Assembly: GCF_008831285.2 (NCBI RefSeq)
Contig: NC_045150.1
Location: 13,189,868-13,253,867 of the forward strand
DNA from: Nymphaea colorata
Lineage: Eukaryota > Streptophyta > Magnoliopsida > Nymphaeales > Nymphaeaceae
Length of the DNA: 64,000 nt
Reading direction: 5' to 3'
The notes under the pieces were generated by a model that had not been told where the DNA came from, did no database searches, and saw only the letters and a list, made by a program, of their open reading frames with translations. How positions within the stretch are numbered: position 1 is the stretch's first letter; each line of letters begins with the position of its first letter. This document shows positions 22,360-30,998 of this stretch, in pieces. The translations under genes and the position numbers were made by a program.

Positions 22360-22455
22360 AATATAAATATGAGAGAGAGAGAAAGAGAGAGAGGAAGAGT
22401 ATTTCCAGCTTTATTACAATCCACAAGGGATAGGTCAACCCAAATTAGAATTAAT
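22199..22455. repeat. Expanded (TA)n/(GA)n tract with tandem duplication
   Basis: A unit with (TA)n, (GA)n and a roughly 70-bp unique segment (AGAGTATTTCCAGCTTTATT...) occurs at about 22199-22306 and again at about 22310-22452. TNL-1 has a single copy of the unique segment (about 2655-2725). The duplication is specific to this locus. Confidence 0.85.
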
Positions 22456-22881
22456 ATCACAAGTAGAGACAAAGTAGGTGCAAAAGTTGGATGTGAGATA
22501 CATCTGAAACAATCGTAGCTATTAATCTTTTCTTGACAAATGGTTGAGCAAAATTCAAGAAGAAACAGTTAGAAAAAAATATGCATTTTGCTCCAACTTT
22601 TTCTTAATTCCATGATTGAATTATCCAGCACCAACGTGTGTGTGTGTTTGGGGTGAGAGACTCAGGAGAGAGCTTGAGTAAGTACTGCATGGGTCTATGA
22701 AAAAGTTAAGAACATAAACAACATTTTGTAAAAATTAACTAGATTCTTAATTTTCTGGTGCATCCCTCGTGTCATTTACACATGGATTGCTTATTAAAAT
22801 TATTCGGGATGCTTTCTTGCATGACAAGTCCTATACACAAACCCACCTATACACAACGATCAATTTAATTCAATGTGAAAA

Positions 22882-22990
22882 CCTAACAATTATATTTTAA
22901 GGATTTATCAAAAATTAAATATTTATTGTAACAGAAAACTAAGTTCTCAACATTCAACATAGTAATTACTTTAGTACACGAAGGGTTATT
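22882..22990. other. TNL-2 first-intron sequence outside the inverted block
   Basis: Sequence beyond the block B' edge with no match in TNL-1; A/T-rich. It lies between the proposed inversion breakpoint and the hAT-like element, and ends with the target site GGGTTATT (22983-22990). Confidence 0.5.
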
Positions 22991-23645
22991 AAGACTGCAC
23001 AACGAGTCGAGCCAACTCAAGCTCGCTCGATAAACTCAACTCGAAAATGAGTCGAGCCAACTCAAGCTCGCTCGATAAACTCAACTTGAACTCGACTTGT
23101 TTTTTAAACGAGTCAAGCTCGAGCTTAAGTATAAACTTGAATATGTTAATGAGTCGAGTTCGAGTCGACTAAACTCAGCTCGGCTTGATTTTATTTTGAT
23201 TTTAAAGTTTCCCACTTTTTTTTCGTTTAACCCGCTTAATCTCATTTTTTGTTTTATATTTTTTATTTTCCCTCTCTTCACCGCGCCACACGCCACGTTT
23301 CTTTTTACTTCATTTCCCCAACATTTTTTTTACTTCATTTTTCATTCATTTTCTCTTTTGCATTGCTCTTCTTAATGTCATAATGACCTGCCACTTCCCT
23401 CTCCGCATGCCACGGAAACCAAAAACCAAAAGTACACAGAACCCAAAAACCAAAAGGAAGAACGAAGGTAGTGTGCTGAGCACGCTGGATAATCGAGCGG
23501 CTCGAGCCGAGCTCGAGTTGAAAAGCAAACGCTCGAGTCAAGTTCGAGCTGATGTTTTGAAGCTCGTGATGAGCTCGAGCTGACTAAATATGAGTCGAGC
23601 CGAGCTTGAGTCGGCCGAACTCGAGCTCGACTCGGCTCCTGTGCC
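22991..23645. mobile_element. Non-autonomous hAT-like element in the first intron of TNL-2
   Basis: An exact 8-bp direct repeat GGGTTATT flanks the element (22983-22990 and 23646-23653), the target-site size of hAT transposons. Both ends carry imperfect inverted repeats built on CTGCACA...GAGTCGAGCC and its complement CGACTCGGCTCCTGTGC. The subterminal regions are dense in CGAGCTCGAG/CTCGAGTCG words, and the 650-bp interior is non-coding. A partial copy of the same family lies at about 29862-29990. No transposase is encoded, so it depends on a donor in trans. Confidence 0.8.
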
Positions 23646-23653
23646 GGGTTATT

Positions 23654-24121
23654 CGTTCAAGACCCTGAAACTAAATCCAAAACTTGCTCTTATGAACCTA
23701 TCAATAAAATCAGATATCTTGTTTTTGCTAAAAACATCTAGAAAGTTCAATCTAATAATCGATTATAAATAAGAGGAGACGTAGTTCTTAAATATACTTC
23801 ATTATTATTTACAGAGAGTGAAAGCCAAACAAACCAAATAATTTTTTCCCTCACTCTCTTATATATATATATGACAGATCTTGTAAAGTTTTCCTAGTTG
23901 CTAAAATGAAAAAAAAAAAACTATCCCTATTATCTCAATGATAAGATGAGATGCATAGGCCTGGATTCTTGCTGTAATGAAAATTAAACCTTCTTCGGAT
24001 TTGGGGACACAAAAGAGAGGTAGTGATATAGGAAGCTCATTGTCGAAAATTTCAACAGGAAATGGAAAGCCAGTCTAAACACTCTAGAGTGAGAAAAGGA
24101 AGGGGCGGGGGGAGAAGGAGG
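23654..24121. other. TNL-2 first intron, distal part
   Basis: Non-coding, with a short (TA)n at 23861-23872 and a G-rich run at about 24100-24118 just after the TIR exon. I see no gene. Confidence 0.5.
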
Positions 24122-24619
24122 CTAAAACCCAGATATCTTTCCAACCTCACGCAAAGCATTCTTCCAATGGCTCACATCTTCCTTTAACTCCTCATTTTTC
24201 TCCAGGTTCTCGAACACTGGCAGAAATGGACCTTTCTGATTCCCAATATGGGAAAGTTCCCCACCCAAGAATACATGAATGATAAGCCTCCTTGGCTCCG
24301 CCCTAGTGCACTCTACCATCTTGGTAATCTCTCTCAAACACCACTTGAATTTAGCTTAACCCTCACACATGATGGGTACAAATATCATCGACCTATGTGC
24401 CTAAACAAATTATCCACCCTCTCACCCTTCTTCAAATTCACGTTGAGATGCCCCTTTTTACCAAGGCGTCATAAAGATAAGCCAATGAATCTTTTGCGGG
24501 TGTCGTCTCTTTGGGAAGTTTGCGAGGACGCCTTTGTTCCACCAGCACCACAACCATCAGAGCAGACGCCCTCCTGCTCGGTAGCTCCCTCCATTAGGAT
24601 CAATTGGGAAATAAATTAA
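24122..24619 (-). pseudogene. TIR exon in TNL-2 position, degraded
   Basis: The clean frame at 24337-24122 reads REITKMVECTRAEPRRLIIH, VFLGGELSHIGNQKGPFLPV and ALREVGKISGF. This is the C-terminal half of a plant TIR domain (typical WCLREITKMVEC..., VFLDVEPSDVR..QKGPF, ALREVGKISG). Upstream on the same strand, in other frames, RDDTRKRFIG, LKKGERVDNLF and FKWCLREITK can be read, with several frameshifts. Compared with TNL-1, about 30 bp encoding YDVFLSF have been deleted between CTTCCCAA and AGACGACACCCGC. It is more diverged from the TIR exons at 1.4 and 16.3 kb than those are from each other. Confidence 0.82.
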
Positions 24620-25370
24620 AATGTTCCCAAAGAAACAATGAGAAAGCATGCCACAACTGATCAGAAAGAGAAAATCAGGTGTGGCCATCGTCGGAAGACA
24701 AGGGAGGAAAAGGTTTCTTGCTTCCATCGTCGGAAGTGTTCCGACTTCAGAGCTGAGGGCTGTTTTCTCAATGAGACGAACGAAGAGTCTATCGCTTTTA
24801 TTGAAGGGGGTGTAGAAAATTATCGCAACGATTGCGGTGGTAAGGCCGTGAAAGAAAAGGCAAGAACAAGAGATTCCCCCGTCATCACAGCTCTTGACAG
24901 ACGGCGGCCAACTGGTCAAAGGTGAGTCTCATCACCAGGAGGCAGAAAGCTGATAAAGCTCTTTCACAATATCGGCCGATACCTTGATTGAATCGGTGCC
25001 ATGAATCTATTTGTTTCCGGCGTGATCCGATTCGACGATACGATCGGATGCTGACTTTTAGAATCCCAATACGCGTCTGAATATTATATGATTATGGTTT
25101 ATATGTCCGCTTTTAAAAACGTTAACCGCGTGAAGCGCCGTCTTCTCGCCGGAGAAGAAGAGACGCGTAGAGACCCTCGCGCTGGACGGACGCTGCTACT
25201 CAGATTGAAAAGGTAATGGCCTCCAGTGTTGCTACTTTGTCTGGTAGAGCTTGGGAAAAGCGTTCCCAAAGAAAAAGAGCTGCTTTGAGAAAACATTTTC
25301 TTCTGAAATCTGCTTTTTTTTTTTTTTTTGTGTGTGTGTGAAAATGGTGTGCCACGGGTGACGGCGTCTC
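24620..25370. other. No recognised gene
   Basis: Open frames on both strands (for example 24638-24925) show no recognisable domain. CATCGTCGGAAG is repeated at 24686 and 24727. A T-run followed by (GT)n lies at 25314-25340. Confidence 0.45.
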
Positions 25371-25646
25371 ATGTCTGCGAATTTTAGTTCTGAAAGGCCA
25401 GCTATTACCTCCATTTGTGGAGTTGATGGATGCTTCATGCTCGAACTCCTACGAACTGCGGACCCAGATCGAGATGAACCATATGAAACTGTCTTCAACA
25501 TGGCTGGAATGGTTTCGATTACAGTGGTTCAACGGGACATGCTGATGCTAGAAAACCAAATCCCTTTCCTTGTCATAAAAAAGTTGGTCGAGGTAGAGAC
25601 AGGTGGAGGAATCGACGCAGAAATGGACATTGAACTGAGAATATGA
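25371..25646 (+). pseudogene. DUF247 (UPF0481) plant protein fragment
   Basis: The frame encodes VDGCFMLELLR, then QRDMLMLENQIPFLVIKKLVE. This is the signature pair of DUF247 proteins (consensus VDGCFLLELLR ... DLLLLENQLPFFVL). DUF247 proteins are 400-500 residues, plant-specific and often membrane-anchored at the C-terminus. Only about 90 residues from the N-terminal third remain. The upstream sequence lacks the usual YRVP...AY.P..VSIGP region, and the C-terminal half is gone after the stop at 25646. Isolated; no other DUF247 sequence was seen in the window. Confidence 0.8.
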
Positions 25647-27039
25647 GAGGAAATGGACATTCATGCTGCCTCAGTGCTGAAAGGTACACCACTACCATAG
25701 CTAACACTGAACACCTCCTTTTAAATGCAATGCCACCAAAGAACATTGCTCTTGACTTGACTTCCTAAAAAGCTGGTAACTCATGATGTAACCTAAGCCA
25801 AGGCGACAACTGATAATACCACGCACGTTCTCCATGCTCAATTAGTCAGATGCCTAATACTTGTAAACAAATATTAATCAAAGGCAATAATTGAAACCTG
25901 TCGGCTGTTGGAATAGTTGAAAATTTAAAAACCAGGGTTAGATAAACACAAACTGTTGCTAATGCAACCATATTTAAACTCTCATCCAAATCTGTCACGG
26001 TCCTGTCCTTTTCACTTTTGCTTACATTCCTCTTTCATTTTCACCATCTTCTTTTTCACTTACTTTCATTCCTCTTTTATTTTCACCTCCTTTCACTTTG
26101 TTTCTTTCTCTTTTTTCTCTCTCTCCTTATCCCTGTTTCTGTCCTTATGTCTTCTTTCAACCTTTCTTCCTCCTCACCCACTTTTCTATAAATGATCAAC
26201 AAACATCATAACCTCCGTCCTTGGGCCATCCTCATTGGGGTCCAGAGACTCGAATCTTAGAACATCTATTGAGAAGCGGCCATATATATGTCAACATCAG
26301 GCCATGTGGGTCGCGCAGGCAGCTGCATAGTCAATACGGCAACCAATGGGAGGAGAAGGAGACTTAGAACCTTTCGCCCACTTCCGTTAGCAGTCATGAG
26401 ATGGCATTGTAATTTCTCTAAGCTGAAGAGCTTGATCCTTTTAACTTGCAGTTCCAATCTCTACTTCTCTCTTAGCCATGTTGAAGAAAACTGTGCGCAT
26501 CTTGTTGGAAGGAACCTTCCAAAAATAGCCATTTTTTAATCAATGATAATGAAAAAAAATACTCATAAATGATCTCAGAAAAATTTTATCACTTTTTAAA
26601 AGATCACTGAAAATAGTCATAATTGATCTCTGAAAATTAGTCACTTTTTGTTTCTTTCATGTTTCTCATGGCTGTATTGATGTTTGTCCATTACAGCATG
26701 CATGAATAACAAAAAATTATGGCTGCTGGTCCTTAGCTTGAGTATGCCCAGTTTCAATTTGCAGGAGGAAAAAAATGAATAATAAAATTAAACAGTGTGG
26801 AAGCCATAAATTTCCAGTCAAGGGCCACCATATTTTAAGTTTCAAACTTTATATCTGGCACACTCATATGTAAAACAGTAATAAGAATGAAGTATCATTA
26901 GGCAAATTAAATAAATTTTATACGTTGGTGAGAGCAATTGCTCCAACAGTCATAATGTGGCCCCGCCCATGTTCTTAAATCAGTATAAGCTAACCCATTT
27001 GATTTTTAAAAGATAATTACTTGCTGTATTTGAATCTAC
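25647..27039. other. No recognised gene
   Basis: 25975-26190 is pyrimidine-rich (TTTCTTTC/CTCTCT). An 83-codon open frame at 26288-26539 has no recognisable domain. About 26930-27060 resembles 29995-30140 and is the flank of the copia relic. Confidence 0.5.
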
Positions 27040-27390
27040 CTGCAAATTAATTTTTTCTCTGGAGAACTTTCTCTACATTCCTGCAAATGACAGATTCAAG
27101 TTGATCCGATTTCAGTACAGCCTGCTCGATCATAGATTACTGCATCTACTTAGCAAGAACCTTAGCCCTGTGTCAAGATCTTTTGCTGAAGCTTAGTATA
27201 GGGACCTGGCAAACACATCATATGAATTGGTGTAGTTAAAAGCTCTATTGATAGATTTGGAAGTAAATCTGAGCCGGCCTTGTCTCTTGTAATGTGATAA
27301 CAAGTTTGCTCTTTAGATAACCAAAAATGCATGAAAGAGATAAACATGATTTTGATTGTAAGACATCTAATTAAGGCCAAGGTAATACAA
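27040..27390 (+). pseudogene. Ty1/copia RNase H remnant 1
   Basis: Shifting plus-strand frames give DYCIYLA, then PVSRSFAEA, YRDLANTSYELV, LKALLIDL and CDNKFAL. These match the RNase H end of copia polyproteins (TGYCIYLG..LISW..KKQ..VSRSSAEAEYRALA..ELVWL..LL..L..CDN..A). Several stops interrupt it (SFAEA*YR, ELV*LKA). No LTRs were found. A second relic lies at 30470-30610, with alignable sequence upstream of both. Confidence 0.75.
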
Positions 27391-27424
27391 CCGGTATATG
27401 TGCCAACTCATCTTCAATATGTGA

Positions 27425-27465
27425 GGTCAAGGACTTTCAATTGGCTGCACGCGTGTGAGTAGTTG
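27425..27465 (-). pseudogene. Small TNL LRR scrap
   Basis: About 40 bp (AGGACTTTCAATTGG...GCG[T/C]G[T/C]GAGTAGTT) match 19500-19536 of the TNL-2 LRR exon, on the same strand. It begins within 40 bp of the end of the copia relic. Confidence 0.4.
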
Positions 27466-27469
27466 GACA

Positions 27470-28299
27470 TCAGATTGTTGGAAATGAAGCAGTGGAAGAC
27501 TCTTTAGGGTCTGATCGTTGTCTCTACAACAGATCTTCAAATAAAAATATTTCATTAGTATGACTTTCATCATGTGTAAGAGTGTTAGCTTACAACTGTA
27601 GGCAAAAAGGCAAACATGATAATATATTGGATTCAATGTAAGTATATATTGGATTTATTGTAAGTATAGATAATTGTAGCCAATGATCCAAACAAGTTAA
27701 TATGGATCTAAATCTATCATGAACCAAGCACAATGCTTTATGGATCTCACCATGTCTAAGATTGTTGATTTACACTTTTTAACACACCAACATCCAATAA
27801 TATAATTATTTCTTTTAACTATGATAAACATACAATAATATAATTTTGTCCCAGAAATATTCTTTCATTAGGAGCAAAAAAAAAATCATCTTTTAGCACT
27901 CTATTGCTGCTTACATTGAAAATGTACAACTCGTAAAATCATTAGATCTAAAAATCAATGCATATTATAATATGTTTAGATCTAATATAAACAAAATATA
28001 GATCTTGAACAAAAAAGGGGTAAACAAGTCAAATCAATTCATGCTCCAAAAGAGTGCAATGTTCACTGTGAGATCCAAATTCAACAGTTAAATGGATATA
28101 TACAACAAAATTTTGGTCATATCTAACATCAGCATGGATCCAAAATGACGATGAATATCCGTAGAGCAAGCATAATAATATATATTAGAACCAACATAAT
28201 CAAGATATGAATTTTTAACCAATATCCAAACAAATTCAAATATGAATATGTCATGATCCCACCTGGATACAAATATAGATCTTAAGTGACGATTAGATC
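27470..28299. other. No recognised gene
   Basis: A/T-rich, with many GGATC/AGATC words. A 165-codon minus-strand frame crossing 28088-28585 has no recognisable domain and overlaps a palindromic repeat, so I do not call it as a gene. Confidence 0.45.
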
Positions 28300-28485
28300 C
28301 AAAGCAACAATGCATGCCACCTTTGGTGGGAATACGTGGGTTTTGCATCCCATTAAAAGTGGGACGCAAATACCACTTTTGGAATGGACGTGCCATAGAA
28401 ATCCTACCAAAAGTGGGATGAGGTGGTTGGAACCACAATCCCATAAAAAATGGGATTGCTCTAACCAAGCACCACCTTAATGGCG
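28300..28485. repeat. Foldback repeat with CCCATTAAAAGTGGG-type hairpins
   Basis: Three nested short palindromes (ATCCCATTAAAAGTGGGA, ACCACTTTTGG, AATCCCATAAAAAATGGGAT) and outer GGTTGGAACCA/AACCAAGCACC segments give a strong potential hairpin. The layout is MITE-like, family unknown. Confidence 0.5.
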
Positions 28486-28570
28486 AAGCCAATAGGAGGA
28501 AGAGCAGTACCTTTGGGACACCCAACTTGAGTATTGAGACTGTCGTGGTTGTCAGCCAGCTTGTAGGAAG

Positions 28571-28650
28571 AGCTGCTTGGCCCACTTTTGATGGGTTTTC
28601 ATTACTCCAGAGCTGCTTGGCCCACTTCTGATGGGGGTTTCGTTACTCTG
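28571..28650. repeat. 40-bp tandem duplication
   Basis: AGAGCTGCTTGGCCCACTT begins two adjacent units (near 28571 and 28611) that differ at a few positions. Confidence 0.85.
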
Positions 28651-28831
28651 CTTTTGATTCCTTAGGTTCTTGGCCAAGGTTGCAAATTCCTCAATCTTTT
28701 ATTGGGGCTCCATATTTTGAAGGAGATTATTTAGTTCCTCTTCCACTTCCTTTGAACTAGGGTTCACTTGGTAATTTTTACAATGCTCCACGCATTGGCT
28801 AGCAGCTGTATTTGGAGTCATCACTTTTTCT

Positions 28832-29690
28832 TCACGAGTTATCAAAGTGGTTTGTCACACCACATTTCTTGCAGTATTTCATTGCTATTTCATACTTAAT
28901 GGAGAGCTGAAGAACCTGATTGTGTCTAAGTTCTAGTTTCATATGTGGAATCAGTTTGAACCTTAGGGGGATTTCTATTTTAGACCATGCAAACCCATAT
29001 CTGGTGATTTCCCTTGTGAAAGAATCCACATCAATGAACGCAGCACCAATAGAATCTATAAAGTCATAGACATGGTTCACCACAGCTCTACCATTAGTTT
29101 TGGTAGCTTGACCCATATGCGCACACCGTTGGAGCTTCTAATATTTAGTGGCATTCATTGTGTCCAGTGGTTTGCTATCAATAGATGGCTGCCCACAAAC
29201 CACCGGTCAGGTGAGGTGATGAGACAAATGCTTTCCTCAAATGAAGCCTTGACAATGAACAACCTCTTGGCCATTGACGTGAACTTGATGTCTGCTAACC
29301 CTTGTAAGAGTCGTCGCAAGAATAACAACACGAAGATGTAATCCAGTCTTCCCTTTTTCATTCCTCCAGTCAAAGTAGCAACAGCAAAGTAACGAAAGAG
29401 GCGAGTGATCTTGCGATAGGAATCTTTTGAAATAAACAAATGGGGCTTACCATTGATATCTTGCCGCTCCAAGGGCAGAATATCTTCATTCGCCGTGATA
29501 TTTTCCTCCACCATCACCTAAGATCGTCTGACCTTTCGTTCCTCAACTATGGCCATTTCCCTCACATCGGTTCTACAGCCCTCCATCACAAATGGGATCG
29601 TTTGGTCATGTAAAGCAATCTCCATATTGTGCTTCCCCAACATCATGCCAGGAGGTCCTTCCATCATCCCCCTACCAGAAGCCACTATAG
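28832..29690 (-). pseudogene. DUF4283/zinc-knuckle retroelement protein relic (LINE ORF1-type)
   Basis: Minus-strand frames contain SPDRWFVGSHLLIANHW, then RIWVKLPKL (a shifted frame near 29120-29070), YDFIDSIGAAF, RFKLIPHMKLEL and YCKKCGVTNHF. The order matches the DUF4283 domain plus CCHC-like knuckle (VWVRLPxLP, IGxxIG, V..D, Y..LP..C..CG..GH) found in ORF1 of plant non-LTR elements and their derivatives. It binds nucleic acid in that family. At least one frameshift (about 29120-29155) and a stop separate the halves; the third knuckle cysteine is not visible. No reverse transcriptase was seen nearby. Confidence 0.65.
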
Positions 29691-29861
29691 TCTATAGCTG
29701 GTGAGTGGATGAAGCTTAGTAAGAACCCTTGCGGAAGGATTTTCTCTCTCCATGATTCTTTGTCTTTTTTTTATCTAGGTCCTGTCATGCTGAAAGCTGG
29801 GTCGCCAATTGCTGAGTGCACTATATTTTCTCTGAGCGACATAACTTGATCCCTCAAATAG

Positions 29862-30000
29862 GGCTGCATAGTGAGTCGAGCTAGTTTGGATTCCACTCAA
29901 AACAAACTTGGCTGGAGCTCAGCTCGTTCCTTGAACGAGTCGAGCTTGAGCTTGATTCTAAGTTTGAGTTTGTAGATGAGTGGAGCTTGAGAGGAATTTG
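29862..30000. mobile_element. Truncated copy of the GAGTCGAGC hAT-like family
   Basis: It begins TAGGGCTGCATAGTGAGTCGAGC and continues with CTCGTTCCTTGAACGAGTCGAGCTTGAG, closely resembling the left end of the element at 22991-23645. The right end is missing: it runs into sequence shared with the copia relic flank at about 29995. Confidence 0.65.
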
Positions 30001-30469
30001 CTCCAACAGCCATAAGGTGTCTACACTCGTGTTCTTAAATTAGTAAAAGTTTAACTATTTTAATTTCTAAAAGATAATTACTAGAGAACTGTATTTGACT
30101 TCATTAGCAAATTAAGTTTTTCCCTAGAGAATCTGTGTGACATTGACAATGATAGAAAAACTTTAAGATTTAGTTGGTATATTGGTAGTGACATAGTTGC
30201 TGTGCTGAGTCATTCATCAATGCCAGGTTAGCCAACCAAATTGGGCTTCAACAAATTAAAGTCATTAACTTGACTTGACTTAGCTGACCATTAACTTCAG
30301 CCCACTTGATCGAGCGACCTTGACTGATTCAGGTGAGTCATGAGTTCAATTTTCTATGTATTGAAGGGATGAAATTAAGTGGTGAGCGGCTATAATCAGC
30401 TGCCAAAGAGCCAAAATCTTTTTTTCCACAAATGATGATTGCAAGTCGGTTGATGCGAACTGAGGTGCA
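30001..30469. other. Flank of copia relic 2
   Basis: The first 140 bp are alignable with about 26930-27060, indicating both relics belong to one element family. No open frame of note. Confidence 0.5.
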
Positions 30470-30610
30470 TGCAGAGATACAAGGCGCTCAAATCACTGGC
30501 TACTGTATTTACTTAGGAGGAGCCTTGGTTTCATTGAAAACCAAGAAATAGAACATTGTGTCAAGATCTTTCGCCGAAGCAGAATATAAGGCCTTGGCAA
30601 GCAATTAAAC
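30470..30610 (+). pseudogene. Ty1/copia RNase H remnant 2
   Basis: One frame reads AQITGYCIYLGGALVSLKTKK, a stop, then IVSRSFAEAEYKALASN. This is the conserved segment at the end of copia reverse transcriptase/RNase H (TGYCxxLGxxLISWKSKKQxxVSRSSAEAEYRALA). It is better preserved than remnant 1 but shorter, ending in a stop at about 30607. Confidence 0.8.
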
Positions 30611-30920
30611 CGATAGTTTTCATATTTACCGTTACATAATACAAGAAGTTATATTTTAAATAAAACAAAATGACAAAAGTCACTGCTTATCATAGGAAAC
30701 TTTTTATAGATTGCATAATAAATCATATTACATTCAGAAGCCCATTCAAAGTATGGATGGATAGCACCTCTTGTTGCGGACCACTTCCCAGATCCAAACA
30801 AAAGACTCTTGTTTTGGTCCATGCTTCTAATCAAGTGCTTAAAGCCTTAAAGGATATTCACAACAGTGGCAATAAATGTGTTTCTCCTTGTTGAAGTCAA
30901 CAGAGGCGTGGAACTGGAAG
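30611..30920. other. No recognised gene
   Basis: A 74-codon open frame at 30670-30894 has no recognisable domain. Confidence 0.4.
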
Positions 30921-30998
30921 ATGGCTTCTTCTGGCAGTTCCGGCTTGAGCAACCCAAAGACCGCCATGGAGGAGAATGTACGGGCATTAATCCTCGTT
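30921..30998 (+). CDS. Possible first-exon fragment, unknown gene
   Basis: ATG at 30921 opens a low-complexity, exon-like N-terminus, MASSGSSGLSNPKTAMEENV, that continues with RALI and then meets the left edge of repeated block X at about 30998. The composition (Ser/Gly-rich start, then an acidic helix) and higher GC content than the surroundings look like a genuine 5' exon. I do not recognise the family, and no downstream exon in frame was identified. It may be a truncated gene cut by the duplication junction. Confidence 0.3.

Larger units (their letters stand above)
17276..22881 (-). repeat. Duplicated block B': NB-ARC/LRR/C-terminal half of TNL locus, inverted copy
   Basis: Reverse-complement counterpart of 2188-7523. 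It retains the ARC2/MHD part of NB-ARC and a longer intron (20165-21425) lost from copy 1. It carries an additional insertion of about 560 bp at 18300-18866 within the LRR to C-terminal intron. Confidence 0.88.
17789..24619 (-). pseudogene. TNL-2: TIR-NBS-LRR resistance gene relic, full span
   Basis: In minus-strand order: TIR exon 24619-24122, NB-ARC exon 22088-21013, LRR exon 19854-18960, C-terminal exon 18276-17789. All four modules of a TNL immune receptor are present in order, more complete than TNL-1. Disabling lesions include loss of the first TIR strand plus frameshifts, a deletion of RNBS-B/RNBS-C with a frameshift near 21575-21600, and mutation of the LRR-exon acceptor from CAG to CAT (19855-19857). 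There is also a stop or frameshift after SLPIDFDL near 19645 and a frame offset in the last exon near 18183. The long first intron holds a hAT-like element and expanded microsatellites. The TIR exon may originally belong to another gene, because the NB-ARC-to-tail part is the inverted segment. Confidence 0.8.

Noticed and set aside
22991-23645. GAGTCGAGC-rich segment as a CRISPR-like or satellite array
   Set aside because: Repeats are irregular and arranged as inverted ends with an 8-bp target duplication, so a DNA transposon fits better.
17789-24619. TNL-2 as a functional resistance gene
   Set aside because: Deletion of RNBS-B/C, a mutated acceptor and several frameshifts make a functional product very unlikely.
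25956-26195. Hydrophobic 79-codon frame
   Set aside because: Produced by a T/C-rich low-complexity tract.
28088-28585. 165-codon minus-strand open frame
   Set aside because: Part of it is the palindromic repeat 28300-28485 and composition is irregular; no homology recognised.
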